64,000 nt of DNA from Tenacibaculum haliotis (GTDB lineage Bacteria > Bacteroidota > Bacteroidia > Flavobacteriales > Flavobacteriaceae), in the NCBI RefSeq assembly GCF_025215075.1, contig NZ_JAOBTH010000028.1, positions 406,504 to 470,503 of the forward strand, read 5' to 3'. The stretch's first letter is position 1, and each line of letters starts with the position of its first letter. Under the pieces are notes generated by a model, which was given only the letters and a program-made list of their open reading frames with translations, was not told the DNA's origin and ran no database searches. The position numbers and the translations under genes are program-made. Shown one piece after another: positions 1 to 7,706 of the stretch.

Positions 1-668
1 TTAGTTTTAATGTTAAAAAAGGTGAAACAATTGCTATTGTTGGAGCTACAGGTGCTGGAAAATCGACTATTATAAATTTAATAAATCGTTTTTATGAAAT
101 AGATAGCGGTGCTATTTATCTTGATGATGTTCTTGTTGAAGATTATGAAATCAACTCTTTGCGTGAAAAAGTTGCTGTCGTATTACAAGATGTATTTTTA
201 TTTTCTGATACTATTTTTAATAACATTTCATTAAAACATCAAAATATTTCATTAGAAGAAGTTAAACAAGCCGCTAAACAAATTGGAATTCATGATTTTA
301 TAATGACCCTGCCTAATAATTATGCTTATAACGTTAAAGAACGTGGAGCAATGCTTTCTTCTGGCCAACGACAATTAATCGCTTTTTTACGTGCATATGT
401 AAGTAAACCTAGTATTTTAATTTTAGATGAAGCTACCTCTTCTGTTGATTCTCATTCAGAACAAATGATTCAACACGCTACGGATGAAATTACAAAAAAA
501 AGAACCTCTATAATAATTGCGCATCGATTAGCGACTATAAAAAAAGCGGATACTATCATTGTTATGGATAAAGGAATAATCGTTGAACAAGGAAATCATA
601 ACCAGTTGCTTCAAAAGGAAAATGGGCACTATAAAAACCTCTACGATAAGCAATTTCGGAAAGATTAA
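1..668 (+). CDS. ABC exporter, C-terminal ATPase part (partial)
   Basis: This is the 3' end of a gene that begins before the window; the open frame runs from base 3 without needing the internal ATG at 159. It encodes the nucleotide-binding domain of an ABC exporter of the MsbA/LmrA type. Visible motifs are Walker A (GATGAGKST, bases 42-68), Q-loop (VVLQD), a slightly altered signature LSSGQRQ, Walker B ILILDEATSS and the H-loop IIAHRL. In this family ATP hydrolysis drives export of lipids or drugs by an N-terminal membrane domain, presumably encoded upstream. The substrate cannot be told from this part. Confidence 0.93.
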   Translation, partial: SFNVKKGETIAIVGATGAGKSTIINLINRFYEIDSGAIYLDDVLVEDYEINSLREKVAVVLQDVFLFSDTIFNNISLKHQNISLEEVKQAAKQIGIHDFIMTLPNNYAYNVKERGAMLSSGQRQLIAFLRAYVSKPSILILDEATSSVDSHSEQMIQHATDEITKKRTSIIIAHRLATIKKADTIIVMDKGIIVEQGNHNQLLQKENGHYKNLYDKQFRKD

Positions 669-747
669 TACTTCATCTGGAAACTAAATTAGTGAATTTT
701 ATACGCATCCTTATATACTTGTAGTATAAATATAAACTTAAAAAAAC

Positions 748-1110
748 ATGAAGAAATTAATTTTAACCTTGTGCTTTGTAGTAGCTTCATTAGCAGCTTC
801 TTCTCAAAACACCAATAAAACAATAACCACAGCTAAGACTAATGTAAAATCTTCAGGCGCTATAAAAGGTATTTCAGATTTCAGTAACCCATTAGCTACC
901 GAATACCTAACAAAATACAATGCTTACGCCGAATTTTATATTAAAAACAAAGGTAAAGTTTTAAGAAATAATGAATTCATGCAAGGACTTCGCAAATTAA
1001 GCTCTGATAGAAATGAAATATTAGGTAAGTTAGGTACTCCTGATTCTAAAAAATTTCATGCTATAATGAAGGTTATATATGCTAAATTGGCATCATTCCC
1101 AACTACATAA
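748..1110 (+). CDS. small secreted protein, paralogue of the next gene
   Basis: A 120-residue protein of unknown function with an N-terminal signal peptide (about residues 1-19, ending in ASS) and no lipobox cysteine, so it is probably periplasmic. Its C-terminal 75 residues (DFSNPLATEYLTKYNAYAEF onward) align by eye with the end of the lipoprotein at 1421: both have a FxxP opening, EYLxxYxxYAxxYI, KGxVLxNxE, then a helical stretch ending xAKxAxxP or similar. It is preceded by a one-mismatch promoter hexamer (TATACTTG, 714-721) and followed by a terminator at 1155. The composition suggests a small all-helical domain. I do not recognise a named family. Confidence 0.75.
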   Translation: MKKLILTLCFVVASLAASSQNTNKTITTAKTNVKSSGAIKGISDFSNPLATEYLTKYNAYAEFYIKNKGKVLRNNEFMQGLRKLSSDRNEILGKLGTPDSKKFHAIMKVIYAKLASFPTT

Positions 1111-1154
1111 TTTTAGTTTTCTTATTAAAAAAACTTCTTTATTTTCATAAAGTC

Positions 1155-1188
1155 AATAGCCGCCTGAAACAAGGTGGCTATTTTTTTT
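1155..1188 (+). terminator. intrinsic terminator
   Basis: An 11-bp stem with one G-U pair (arms 1155-1165 and 1172-1182) is followed by a run of T to 1188. It lies downstream of the small secreted protein gene. Confidence 0.85.
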
Positions 1189-1357
1189 ATCTAGCAGCTA
1201 TAAAACCATACTAATTGTCACAATATAATTACAAAATAAAAATTATCAAACAAGAGAGTCTTAGCATCTCTCTTTAAAAGGAGAAAGGTTATTATAACAA
1301 TTTATACGAAAAATAATTTAACGCTAAAATAGTTTCGTAAATATTATCATAAATAGT

Positions 1358-1387
1358 TTGTTTAGAGCACTCAAAATAATACATTTG
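1358..1387 (+). promoter_or_regulatory. Bacteroidota-type promoter of the 1421 lipoprotein
   Basis: TTG at 1358-1360, a 19-bp spacer, and TACATTTG at 1380-1387 match the TTG-N19-TAnnTTTG pattern of the primary sigma factor in this phylum. The predicted leader is about 25-30 bases. Confidence 0.8.
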
Positions 1388-1420
1388 CCTTTATCAATCA
1401 AAAATTAAAATCATAAAAAA

Positions 1421-1867
1421 ATGAAAAAAGTAATTTTAACTATGTGTGTTGCTGGTGCATTATTAGCAACTTCTTGTAAAAACACTAAAGAAGAAGCAAA
1501 AGAAGCAACTGTTGAGGCTGTAGAAACTGCAACTGAAGAAGCTACCGAAGCTACAACTAAAGCTGTAGAAACTACTGAAGCTGCTGTTGAAGAAGCTACC
1601 GAAGCTGTAAAATCTGCACTAGAAGGTGTGACAATTCCTGAATTTAAAGATCCTAAAGTTGGAGAATACTTAAAATCTTATTCTGAGTATGCTAAATCTT
1701 ATATCGATGCAAAAGGAGATGTTTTAAAAAATACTGAATTAGCAACTAAAGCTGCTGAATTAGCAACTAAAGCTAGTAAAATTACTGCTTCTTTAGACGC
1801 TGAAAGCGCTGTAAAATTTAGTAAAGTAATGACTGCTATCCAATCTAAAATGGCTCCTGCTAAATAA
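1421..1867 (+). CDS. Ala/Glu/Thr-repeat lipoprotein
   Basis: A 148-residue lipoprotein: lipobox with Cys19 (LLATSC). Residues 20-65 are a low-complexity Ala/Glu/Thr/Val segment expected to be a long charged helix, and residues about 70-148 are a helical domain shared with the protein at 748. The DNA has exact direct repeats: an 18-bp word at 1535 and 1589, and an 18-bp word in a 21-bp period at 1736 and 1757. It has its own strong promoter and a terminator, so it is a single-gene unit. The repeat resembles tethers or LEA-like helices, but function is unknown; outer-membrane attachment is inferred only from the lipobox. Confidence 0.82.
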   Translation: MKKVILTMCVAGALLATSCKNTKEEAKEATVEAVETATEEATEATTKAVETTEAAVEEATEAVKSALEGVTIPEFKDPKVGEYLKSYSEYAKSYIDAKGDVLKNTELATKAAELATKASKITASLDAESAVKFSKVMTAIQSKMAPAK

Positions 1868-1888
1868 TTTTAGATTTTTATAAATATT

Positions 1889-1914
1889 AAAAAGCTCGCA
1901 ATTGCGAGCTTTTT
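1889..1914. terminator. bidirectional terminator
   Basis: A perfect palindrome (arms 891-899 and 904-912 plus 1000, loop AATT, extended by A/T pairs) sits between the convergent lipoprotein gene and dacA, with A and T runs on the two sides. Confidence 0.88.
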
Positions 1915-2697
1915 TTATGCAGTTAAATCTTTTTGTAATTTCACAAATAAATCTTCTGGTGTTTTATAAAATACGAATTCACCATTATTTATATAAGATA
2001 TTTCTCCTGTTTCTTCTGAAACCAATAAGCAAATAGCATCTGTTCTTTCGGTAACTCCTATTGCTGCTCTGTGCCTTAATCCAAAACGAGCTGGTATTTT
2101 AGTACTATCCGAAATTGGTAAAACAACGCGAGTTGCTACAATATAATTATCTCGAATAACAGTAGCCCCATCATGTAATGGACTATTTTTATAAAAAATA
2201 CTTTCTAAAATAGCTTCATTTAACAACGCATTCATTTTATCACCAGTATTGATCAAAAAATCGAGGTTATTGGTCTTTTCTATAACCAATAATGCTCCTG
2301 TTCTGGTTTTAGACATACTTGAGCATGCTTTTAAAATTTTTTCAATATCTATTTCTGAATTAACTTCTGTCTTCATAAACTTCAACTGACTTAATAAACC
2401 TTTTTTTGTGGATAAGTTAGTAGTTCCTATCATCAATAAAAACTTTCTGATTTCTTGTTGAAAAACAATAATCAAAGCGATAACTCCACCAGATAATAAG
2501 TATCCTAAAATACCACTCACCATCTCCATATGGAGCGCCTGCGTTATCTTCCAAATTAAAAAGATTAAAGCGATACCTATCACAATATTAATAGCAACGG
2601 TACCCTTTAACAATTTATATATATAATACAATAATACTGCTACCAAAATAATGTCTAGCACATCAAGAAACGAAAAATCGATAAAATCTAAATTCAT
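1915..2697 (-). CDS. dacA: diadenylate cyclase (CdaA type)
   Basis: It makes cyclic di-AMP from two ATP. The 260 residues hold three N-terminal membrane helices (about 12-30, 35-53, 60-80) and a cytoplasmic DAC domain with the two family motifs, DGA (residues 176-178) and RHR (208-210). Length and layout are those of CdaA. It lies 34 bp downstream of folP on the same strand and probably shares its transcript; this folP-dacA pairing is common in flavobacteria. In other phyla c-di-AMP controls osmolyte and cell-wall balance; its role in this phylum is less well known. Confidence 0.95.
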   Translation of the reverse strand: MNLDFIDFSFLDVLDIILVAVLLYYIYKLLKGTVAINIVIGIALIFLIWKITQALHMEMVSGILGYLLSGGVIALIIVFQQEIRKFLLMIGTTNLSTKKGLLSQLKFMKTEVNSEIDIEKILKACSSMSKTRTGALLVIEKTNNLDFLINTGDKMNALLNEAILESIFYKNSPLHDGATVIRDNYIVATRVVLPISDSTKIPARFGLRHRAAIGVTERTDAICLLVSEETGEISYINNGEFVFYKTPEDLFVKLQKDLTA

Positions 2698-2731
2698 TAA
2701 TTATTTTGAAGTTTTAGTAAAAGTAATCATT

Positions 2732-3559
2732 TTATCGTAATTGCGATACAATCTTAACAGCTTCAACAGCTTCTTTTACATCGTGAACTCTTAAAATATT
2801 TGTTCCGTTCAATAAAGCAACTGTATTCGCTACCGTCGTTGCATTTAATGCATTTTGAGGTGAAATATCTAGCAATTTATAAAGCATTGATTTTCTTGAA
2901 ACTCCTGTTAAAATAGGAAGTTCTAGATTTTTAAATAACGACAACTTGTTTAATAATTCGTAGTTATGTGCTGTTGTTTTTCCAAACCCAAAACCTACAT
3001 CAATAATAACATCGTTAACTTTTAGTTCACGAAGCTTAAACAATTGAGCTGTAAAAAACGAAATCACTTCAGTTATTATATCTTTATAAATTGGGCTTGA
3101 TTGCATGTTTTGCGGAGTTCCTTGCATATGCATCATAATATAAGGCACTTGTAATTTTGCAATTGTACGAAACATTTGTTCATCCATTTTCCCTCCAGAA
3201 ATATCATTAATCAAAGCTGCTCCAGCATTGATTGAATCTTCCACTACTCGACTTCTAAAAGAATCTACAGAAATAATAATATCCGGAAAATTCTTTACCA
3301 ACAACATAACAACAGGTACAATTCTTTGCAATTCTTCAGTTTCTGAAATATGTTTTGCCCCTGGTCTTGATGAGTACGCACCAACATCAATAAAAGTAGC
3401 ACCTTCCTTTAGCATCTTTTCTGTTTGCTTCAAAATATCACTTTCATCCTTGTATCTTCCTCCATCAAAAAAAGAATCTGGAGTAACATTTAAAATCCCC
3501 ATAACTTTAGGTGCAGTGAGGTCTATTAATTTTTCATTACAATTAATCGTCATCTTCAT
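2732..3559 (-). CDS. folP: dihydropteroate synthase
   Basis: It condenses pABA with dihydropterin pyrophosphate in folate synthesis. The signature VMGILNVTPDSFFDGG and a later DVGFGFGKT motif are clear. The open frame extends to 3646, but the extra 29 residues are not conserved-looking and would overlap the divergent gene at 3634, so I place the start at the ATG at 3557-3559 (a second ATG follows at 3551-3553). It is the first gene of the folP-dacA unit. Confidence 0.95.
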   Translation of the reverse strand: MKMTINCNEKLIDLTAPKVMGILNVTPDSFFDGGRYKDESDILKQTEKMLKEGATFIDVGAYSSRPGAKHISETEELQRIVPVVMLLVKNFPDIIISVDSFRSRVVEDSINAGAALINDISGGKMDEQMFRTIAKLQVPYIMMHMQGTPQNMQSSPIYKDIITEVISFFTAQLFKLRELKVNDVIIDVGFGFGKTTAHNYELLNKLSLFKNLELPILTGVSRKSMLYKLLDISPQNALNATTVANTVALLNGTNILRVHDVKEAVEAVKIVSQLR

Positions 3560-3601
3560 AAATTTCCAAGTAAAAATAAACGAAAAGCTTGTAATATTTA
3601 C

Positions 3602-3609
3602 TATTTTTG
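3602..3609 (+). promoter_or_regulatory. candidate -7 element for the DUF1599 gene
   Basis: TATTTTTG matches TAnnTTTG and ends 24 bases before the ATG at 3634. A well-spaced upstream TTG is not evident, so confidence is moderate. Confidence 0.5.
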
Positions 3610-3633
3610 AACGAATACTTTTAAATAAAAAAG

Positions 3634-4179
3634 ATGCAGAATACATCCAAACAATACGATGCCGTAGTTGAAGAATGCAGAAACTTGTTTATAAAAAAAA
3701 TGAGTGACTATGGTAGTGCTTGGAGAATTTTAAGGCTTCCCTCATTAACAGATCAAATTTTTATCAAAGCACAACGCATTCGTCAGTTACAAGAAAATAC
3801 TGAACGTAAAGTTGACGAAGGTGAAAAACCAGAGTTTATTGGTATTATTAATTACTCAATAATGGCTTTAATTCAATTAGAACTAGGTGTTGTAGAACAG
3901 CCAGATTTAAATACTGATAAAGCGACTTCTTTGTATGATAAACATCTTAAAATCACCAAAGAATTAATGGAAAACAAAAACCATGATTATGGAGAAGCCT
4001 GGCGAGATATGAGAATTTCATCTTTAACAGATTTAATTCTTCAAAAATTACTACGCGTAAAACAAATTGAAGACAACCAAGGAAAAACCTTAGTTTCGGA
4101 AGGAATTGATGCAAATTACCAAGATATGATTAATTATGCTATTTTTGCATTGATTCATCACTCAGAGTTAGATAGTTAA
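3634..4179 (+). CDS. DUF1599 family protein, tandem duplication
   Basis: A 181-residue protein made of two copies of one helical unit: each has K/N-x-x-DYGxAWR, then R(L/I)xSLTDxIxxKxxRxxQ(L/I)(E), then a G-x-x-x-x-(Y/F)-x-(D/G)-(M/I)-INY(S/A)I-x-ALI ending (first about residues 20-78, second about 110-175). This is the usual form of DUF1599 proteins in this phylum. The fold looks MazG-like (acidic helices with a DYG motif) but no enzyme activity is established to my knowledge. It is divergent from folP and followed 16 bp later by the DoxX/MauE gene, suggesting one operon. Confidence 0.85.
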   Translation: MQNTSKQYDAVVEECRNLFIKKMSDYGSAWRILRLPSLTDQIFIKAQRIRQLQENTERKVDEGEKPEFIGIINYSIMALIQLELGVVEQPDLNTDKATSLYDKHLKITKELMENKNHDYGEAWRDMRISSLTDLILQKLLRVKQIEDNQGKTLVSEGIDANYQDMINYAIFALIHHSELDS

Positions 4180-4195
4180 ACTTAAACCCCAAAAA

Positions 4196-5173
4196 ATGAT
4201 TTTAAAAATTTCAACCCATATTTCAAGAATATTAGTAGGTCTTTTATTTATCTATTCAGGATTTGTAAAATTAGTAGACCCAATTGGTTCTCAATATAAA
4301 TTTCAAGAATATTTTAGCGAAGATGTTTTAAATATGGAATTCTTAATTCCTTATACTTTACCTTTTGCTATTCTATTAATTATCTCTGAATTAGTTTTAG
4401 GGGTAATGCTAATCGTTGGCTACAAACCTAAACTTACGGTATGGAGCATATTTGGTCTTAACTTAATTTTTCTATTCTTAACATGGTACTCTTACACCTA
4501 TAACAAGGTTACAGACTGCGGATGTTTTGGTGATGCCTTAAAACTTACTCCTAAAGAAACTTTTTACAAGAATGTAATATTCATGGTTTTTATTGTTATT
4601 TTAATCTTCGGATTAAAACATATCAAACCTTTACTTTCAGATAAATTAGGCGCTATAAAAACATACGGAACAATAATTGTCTCATTATTCATTACCTATT
4701 ATGTATTAAATCATTTGCCAATTATCGATTTTAGAGCATATTCAATAGGAACTGATATTGCTGAAGGAATGAAGTACCAAGAAGACAGTGATGAAGTACC
4801 ACCAATTCATGATTTTATGATTGAAACTGATGAAGAAGGTGACCTATTAGAAACAATGTTAGCAAAAGACAAAGCGATGCTTGTTATAATGTATAATTTT
4901 GATAAAACAGAAAAAGAAGGAATAACTGCAATCTCTAAAGCAGCAGCAAAAGCGAAAGCAAAAGGATATGAAATTTATGTATTAACAGCTTCTTACATTG
5001 AAGATTTAGCTACCTCTCAAAAAGAGTTTAACCTACCATACACCTTCGGATTTTGTGATGAAACAGCCTTAAAAACAGTAATTAGAGCAAATCCAGGAAT
5101 TGTTACGGTTGAAAAAGGAATTATTGTAGGAAAATGGAATTGGACAGATGCCGAAGACATAATCTTAAAATAA
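4196..5173 (+). CDS. DoxX/MauE-like membrane protein with thioredoxin-like tail
   Basis: 325 residues resembling the BT_3928 family: an N-terminal DoxX/MauE-type bundle of about four membrane helices (residues 1-140), containing the conserved TDCGCFGDALKLTP segment between helices, a fifth helix near 150-170, and a C-terminal extracytoplasmic or cytoplasmic domain (about 195-325) that looks like a degenerate thioredoxin fold. MauE-type proteins take part in disulfide handling; the Cys-Gly-Cys in the loop fits a redox role, but the partner is unknown. It follows the DUF1599 gene closely and ends at a terminator. Confidence 0.8.
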   Translation: MILKISTHISRILVGLLFIYSGFVKLVDPIGSQYKFQEYFSEDVLNMEFLIPYTLPFAILLIISELVLGVMLIVGYKPKLTVWSIFGLNLIFLFLTWYSYTYNKVTDCGCFGDALKLTPKETFYKNVIFMVFIVILIFGLKHIKPLLSDKLGAIKTYGTIIVSLFITYYVLNHLPIIDFRAYSIGTDIAEGMKYQEDSDEVPPIHDFMIETDEEGDLLETMLAKDKAMLVIMYNFDKTEKEGITAISKAAAKAKAKGYEIYVLTASYIEDLATSQKEFNLPYTFGFCDETALKTVIRANPGIVTVEKGIIVGKWNWTDAEDIILK

Positions 5174-5193
5174 AAATAAAACTTTAGCATTTT

Positions 5194-5225
5194 AAAACCT
5201 CGTAAAATTTGCGAGGTTTTATTAT
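5194..5225 (+). terminator. intrinsic terminator
   Basis: A 9-bp stem (arms 5194-5202 and 5212-5220) with T-rich trailing sequence ends the DUF1599-DoxX unit, 18 bp before crcB. Confidence 0.8.
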
Positions 5226-5237
5226 TTTAGCAGTGTT

Positions 5238-5609
5238 ATGAAACAACTTTTATTAGTTTTTATAGGCGGAGGAACGGGTAGTGTTTTAAGATATCTTATT
5301 GGCAAACTCTTAAACAACTCGCAAACGGGAATTCCTTACGGAACCTTTACCACAAATATTATCGGTAGCTTGCTTATCGGATTTATTTTAGGATTCGCAG
5401 CTAAAAACGAAGCCATGTCTCAAAGTAATACATTATTACTAGCTACAGGTTTTTGTGGCGGATTCACAACCTTTTCTACCTTTGCTTACGAGAACCATCT
5501 ATTTTTAAAATCTGGAGACTTCACTTCTTTTGCCTTATACACAATCGCTAGTTTTGTTCTAGGATTTTTAGCTGTTTTCGCAGGAATATATCTCATTAAA
5601 TTTATTTAA
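5238..5609 (+). CDS. crcB: fluoride channel CrcB/Fluc
   Basis: 123 residues with four membrane helices and the Fluc motifs GGGTGSVLRY near the N-terminus, TNIIGS (residue about 40), and GFCGGFTTFSTFA (about 72-84), which lines the fluoride pore. The family works as an antiparallel dimer exporting fluoride from the cytoplasm. The next gene starts 3 bp after its stop, so the two are probably co-transcribed. No fluoride riboswitch is visible in the short upstream region, which is filled by the preceding terminator. Confidence 0.95.
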   Translation: MKQLLLVFIGGGTGSVLRYLIGKLLNNSQTGIPYGTFTTNIIGSLLIGFILGFAAKNEAMSQSNTLLLATGFCGGFTTFSTFAYENHLFLKSGDFTSFALYTIASFVLGFLAVFAGIYLIKFI

Positions 5610-5612
5610 CCC

Positions 5613-6317
5613 ATGAACGAATCAGTACAATATACATCAGCAGATAAATATGCAATTATTACCCTTTCAAACGGAAAAGTAAATGCAATATCACACGAAG
5701 TAATAGACTCTTTAAACTCTTTATTAGATAAAGCCGAACAAGAAAAGAAGATTGTTATTTTAACTGGTCAACCAGGTATGTTTTCAGCCGGATATGATTT
5801 AAAAAGCATGACAACTTCACCTGAAGCTGCATTAGAGTTAGTTACCAAAGGATCTAAACTGTCACACAGAATGTTATCTTTTCCTTTTCCAATTATTGCA
5901 GCCTGTACAGGTCATGCTATTGCGAAAGGAGCCTTTTTACTACTTTCTACTGACTATAGATTAGGTACCGAAGGTGCTTTTAAAATAGGATTAAACGAAG
6001 TAATGATAGGAATGACCATGCATAATGCCGGTATTGAAATAGCAAAAGGTCGTTTAACACCTGTTTATTTTGAACGCAGTGTAAACAATTCAGAAATTTA
6101 CAATCCTAAAGATGCCGTTACAGCTGGATTTTTAGATAAAATTGTTCCTGAAAGCCATTTACTACCAACGGCTATTAAAATTGCCGAAATGTTTGCTTCA
6201 CTAAACCCAAAAGCACATGCGGCTACTAAATTAAAAGTCAGACAAAATTATTTAGCTTCGTTAGAAGAAGCTATTAAACAAGATCTTGTAGATGGATTAC
6301 ATCCACCTACTAAATAA
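5613..6317 (+). CDS. crotonase-fold enoyl-CoA hydratase/isomerase
   Basis: 234 residues of the crotonase superfamily: the substrate-binding and oxyanion-hole segment around MFSAGYDLKSM (residues about 55-66) and the second oxyanion element in ACTGHAIAKGAFLLLSTDYRLG (about 93-115) are visible. The position usually holding the catalytic Glu reads NEVMIGM, so Glu is present. The protein is shorter than typical FadB-like hydratases (about 260). It follows crcB directly and ends at a strong terminator. The exact CoA substrate is unknown. Confidence 0.85.
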   Translation: MNESVQYTSADKYAIITLSNGKVNAISHEVIDSLNSLLDKAEQEKKIVILTGQPGMFSAGYDLKSMTTSPEAALELVTKGSKLSHRMLSFPFPIIAACTGHAIAKGAFLLLSTDYRLGTEGAFKIGLNEVMIGMTMHNAGIEIAKGRLTPVYFERSVNNSEIYNPKDAVTAGFLDKIVPESHLLPTAIKIAEMFASLNPKAHAATKLKVRQNYLASLEEAIKQDLVDGLHPPTK

Positions 6318-6318
6318 T

Positions 6319-6347
6319 AAAAAAGCCTGCTATTAGCAGGCTTTTTT
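6319..6347. terminator. bidirectional terminator
   Basis: A perfect 12-bp stem (arms 6319-6330 and 6336-6347) with A and T tails lies between the convergent crotonase and DUF1684 genes. Confidence 0.9.
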
Positions 6348-6954
6348 ATTGCTTTTTATATGCCATAACTCCGGCTTTTATCTCTGTATCTAAATAATTA
6401 TCTCTTGGAGTAATAGGGCAAGAATATCGATCACTATATGCACAATAAGGATTATATGCTTCGTTAAAATCAATAACAATTGTTCCGTTGCTATTTTCAT
6501 CAGTAATTAAAACATCTATAAATCGCCCTCCTTCGTAAGAGGATTTTCCGTTCGTTTTATCAAAAAAAGGTAAAAACAAGTGATCTTTATATTCTGCCTT
6601 CGGATACTCATCTTTATAAATAGCTAATTCAAAATCTTCATCAGCAATAGAAAAAGAAACTATTCCGTATTTTTCATACGTCACAACCCTATCAGTTGTT
6701 GTAGGGAAATTAAACTTAGGGGCATCAGGTGTTTTAACTAATTTTGCAGTTACTTTATATTTAGTATCCAAAGCAAAAAAATCTAATCCTTTAAATTTTT
6801 TCAATCCTTTTTTTGTTAAAGGCGATTTAGAAGCATCTTTGAATTTAGCATTCATTTCTTTTTGAAAATCTGAATTTCCAAAGTTTTTTCTTTTTCCTTC
6901 AGTAACACAAGACTGAAGCGCAATAATAAAAACTACGACTAAAAATTTTTTCAT
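6346..6954 (-). CDS. DUF1684 lipoprotein
   Basis: 202 residues with a short lipoprotein signal (Cys16 in ALQSC). The C-terminal two thirds match the DUF1684 pattern: GGRFIDV, then DFNEAYNPYCAYSDRYSCPITPRDNYLDTEI split over residues about 160-190, with PYC and CP cysteines and an xxIxAG ending. The family is secreted in many bacteria; no biochemical function is established. It is transcribed alone, and a candidate -7 element (TACTTTTG on the minus strand, 7002-7009) gives a leader of about 45 bases. Confidence 0.88.
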   Translation of the reverse strand: MKKFLVVVFIIALQSCVTEGKRKNFGNSDFQKEMNAKFKDASKSPLTKKGLKKFKGLDFFALDTKYKVTAKLVKTPDAPKFNFPTTTDRVVTYEKYGIVSFSIADEDFELAIYKDEYPKAEYKDHLFLPFFDKTNGKSSYEGGRFIDVLITDENSNGTIVIDFNEAYNPYCAYSDRYSCPITPRDNYLDTEIKAGVMAYKKQ

Positions 6955-7001
6955 TTAATTTATACATTTAAACCAATAGTGATCATAAAATCACTTTAAA
7001 A

Positions 7002-7009
7002 CAAAAGTA
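7002..7009 (-). promoter_or_regulatory. candidate -7 element of the DUF1684 gene
   Basis: Minus-strand TACTTTTG fits TAnnTTTG; no clear TTG at the expected spacing. Confidence 0.45.
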
Positions 7010-7220
7010 ACTTTCTTCCTTTAAAAACACTTTATTATTCGCTTTTTTTGATAATCAAACAGAATATTATGCTCTAAATAAATATTTTTTGTTAAAATTC
7101 TACTAATAAACTTGACATATTAATAAAAAAATATTACATTTAACTCAATAGATTATATCTATAATTGATAAAAAAGAGGGAATTATGCCTTAATCAACTA
7201 TATAAAGAAAATTTATAAAT

Positions 7221-7247
7221 TAATAAAACAATTTGATTGTTTTATTA
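7221..7247. repeat. perfect 12-bp inverted repeat
   Basis: Arms TAATAAAACAAT (7221-7232) and ATTGTTTTATTA (7236-7247) around loop TTG. It is not followed by a T run on the plus strand, so it is not a typical terminator; it could end a small RNA started near 7149, or be an operator for the 76-aa gene. Confidence 0.75.
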
Positions 7248-7269
7248 TAGGTTAACAAAAAGATTAATA

Positions 7270-7277
7270 TATATTTG
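7270..7277 (+). promoter_or_regulatory. -7 element of the 76-aa protein gene
   Basis: TATATTTG, an exact TAnnTTTG match also used by the tRNA genes here. It implies an unusually long leader of about 95 bases for the small gene. Confidence 0.6.
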
Positions 7278-7377
7278 TCGCCGATTTTACTTTATGATTT
7301 TACTATTTTGTGTAAAACAAGATCAATTACCAGACTAAAATCTAAAAGATAATTTAATTAATATAAGTAAGTATTTT

Positions 7378-7608
7378 ATGAATTCAGAATTAATTAGTAA
7401 AGCAGACGAATTTGAACACAGAAAATTCAAATTTATTACTACTAGTGATAGAATATTAGCTTCAAGAGAGGTAAAGTCTTTAATACTTGAAATAAACGAA
7501 GTATATAAAGAGACAAAAGATAGTGCTCTAATGGATGCTATGAAGCGATTAACAGTTGTAAAACAACGAATTGAAAAACGATTAAAAGGGAAACCTTTAA
7601 CTGCTTAA
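7378..7608 (+). CDS. small conserved-looking cytoplasmic protein, unknown function
   Basis: 76 residues, no signal peptide, rich in Lys, Glu and Arg, predicted to be helical (AREVKSLILEINEVYKETKD, then MDAMKRLTVVKQRIEKRLKG). Codon use and the basic tail look like a genuine protein, and I recall similar small hypothetical proteins in flavobacteria. It stands alone between a promoter-like element with a long leader and a strong terminator. A nucleic-acid-binding or ribosome-associated role would fit the charge, but this is speculation. Confidence 0.7.
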   Translation: MNSELISKADEFEHRKFKFITTSDRILASREVKSLILEINEVYKETKDSALMDAMKRLTVVKQRIEKRLKGKPLTA

Positions 7609-7706
7609 ATTTATTACAACAATAAACGATGTTTTCATTCGTTTACTATAACAATATAGAATGGTATTTTCATAATTTATTATTCTTGATATTATTTATT
7701 CTTGAT

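Larger units (their letters stand above)
1111..1420. other. 310-bp intergenic region
   Basis: It contains the terminator at 1155-1188 and, at its far end, the promoter for the lipoprotein gene. The AT-rich middle (about 1190-1350) shows no coding frame or clear structure. Confidence 0.6.
6955..7377. other. 423-bp AT-rich intergenic region with hairpin and promoter-like motifs
   Basis: Besides the DUF1684 promoter candidate, it holds TTG (7112-7114) - N20 - TACATTTA (7135-7142), one base off the promoter consensus; a perfect 12-bp hairpin at 7221-7247; and TATATTTG at 7270-7277 ahead of the 76-aa gene. No coding frame is convincing. Confidence 0.6.

Noticed and set aside
1915..3559. folP-dacA operon as an unusual link between folate and c-di-AMP
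   Set aside because: The neighbourhood is common in flavobacteria, so it is not evidence of a new system.
3560..3646. N-terminal extension of folP
   Set aside because: Overlaps the divergent gene at 3634 and does not resemble the family; the ATG at 3559 gives the normal start.
3228..3671. Open frame opposite folP
   Set aside because: Antisense to a strongly conserved gene; no protein-like composition.
5174..5237. Fluoride riboswitch before crcB
   Set aside because: The short interval is mainly the preceding terminator, and the riboswitch's conserved core is not visible.
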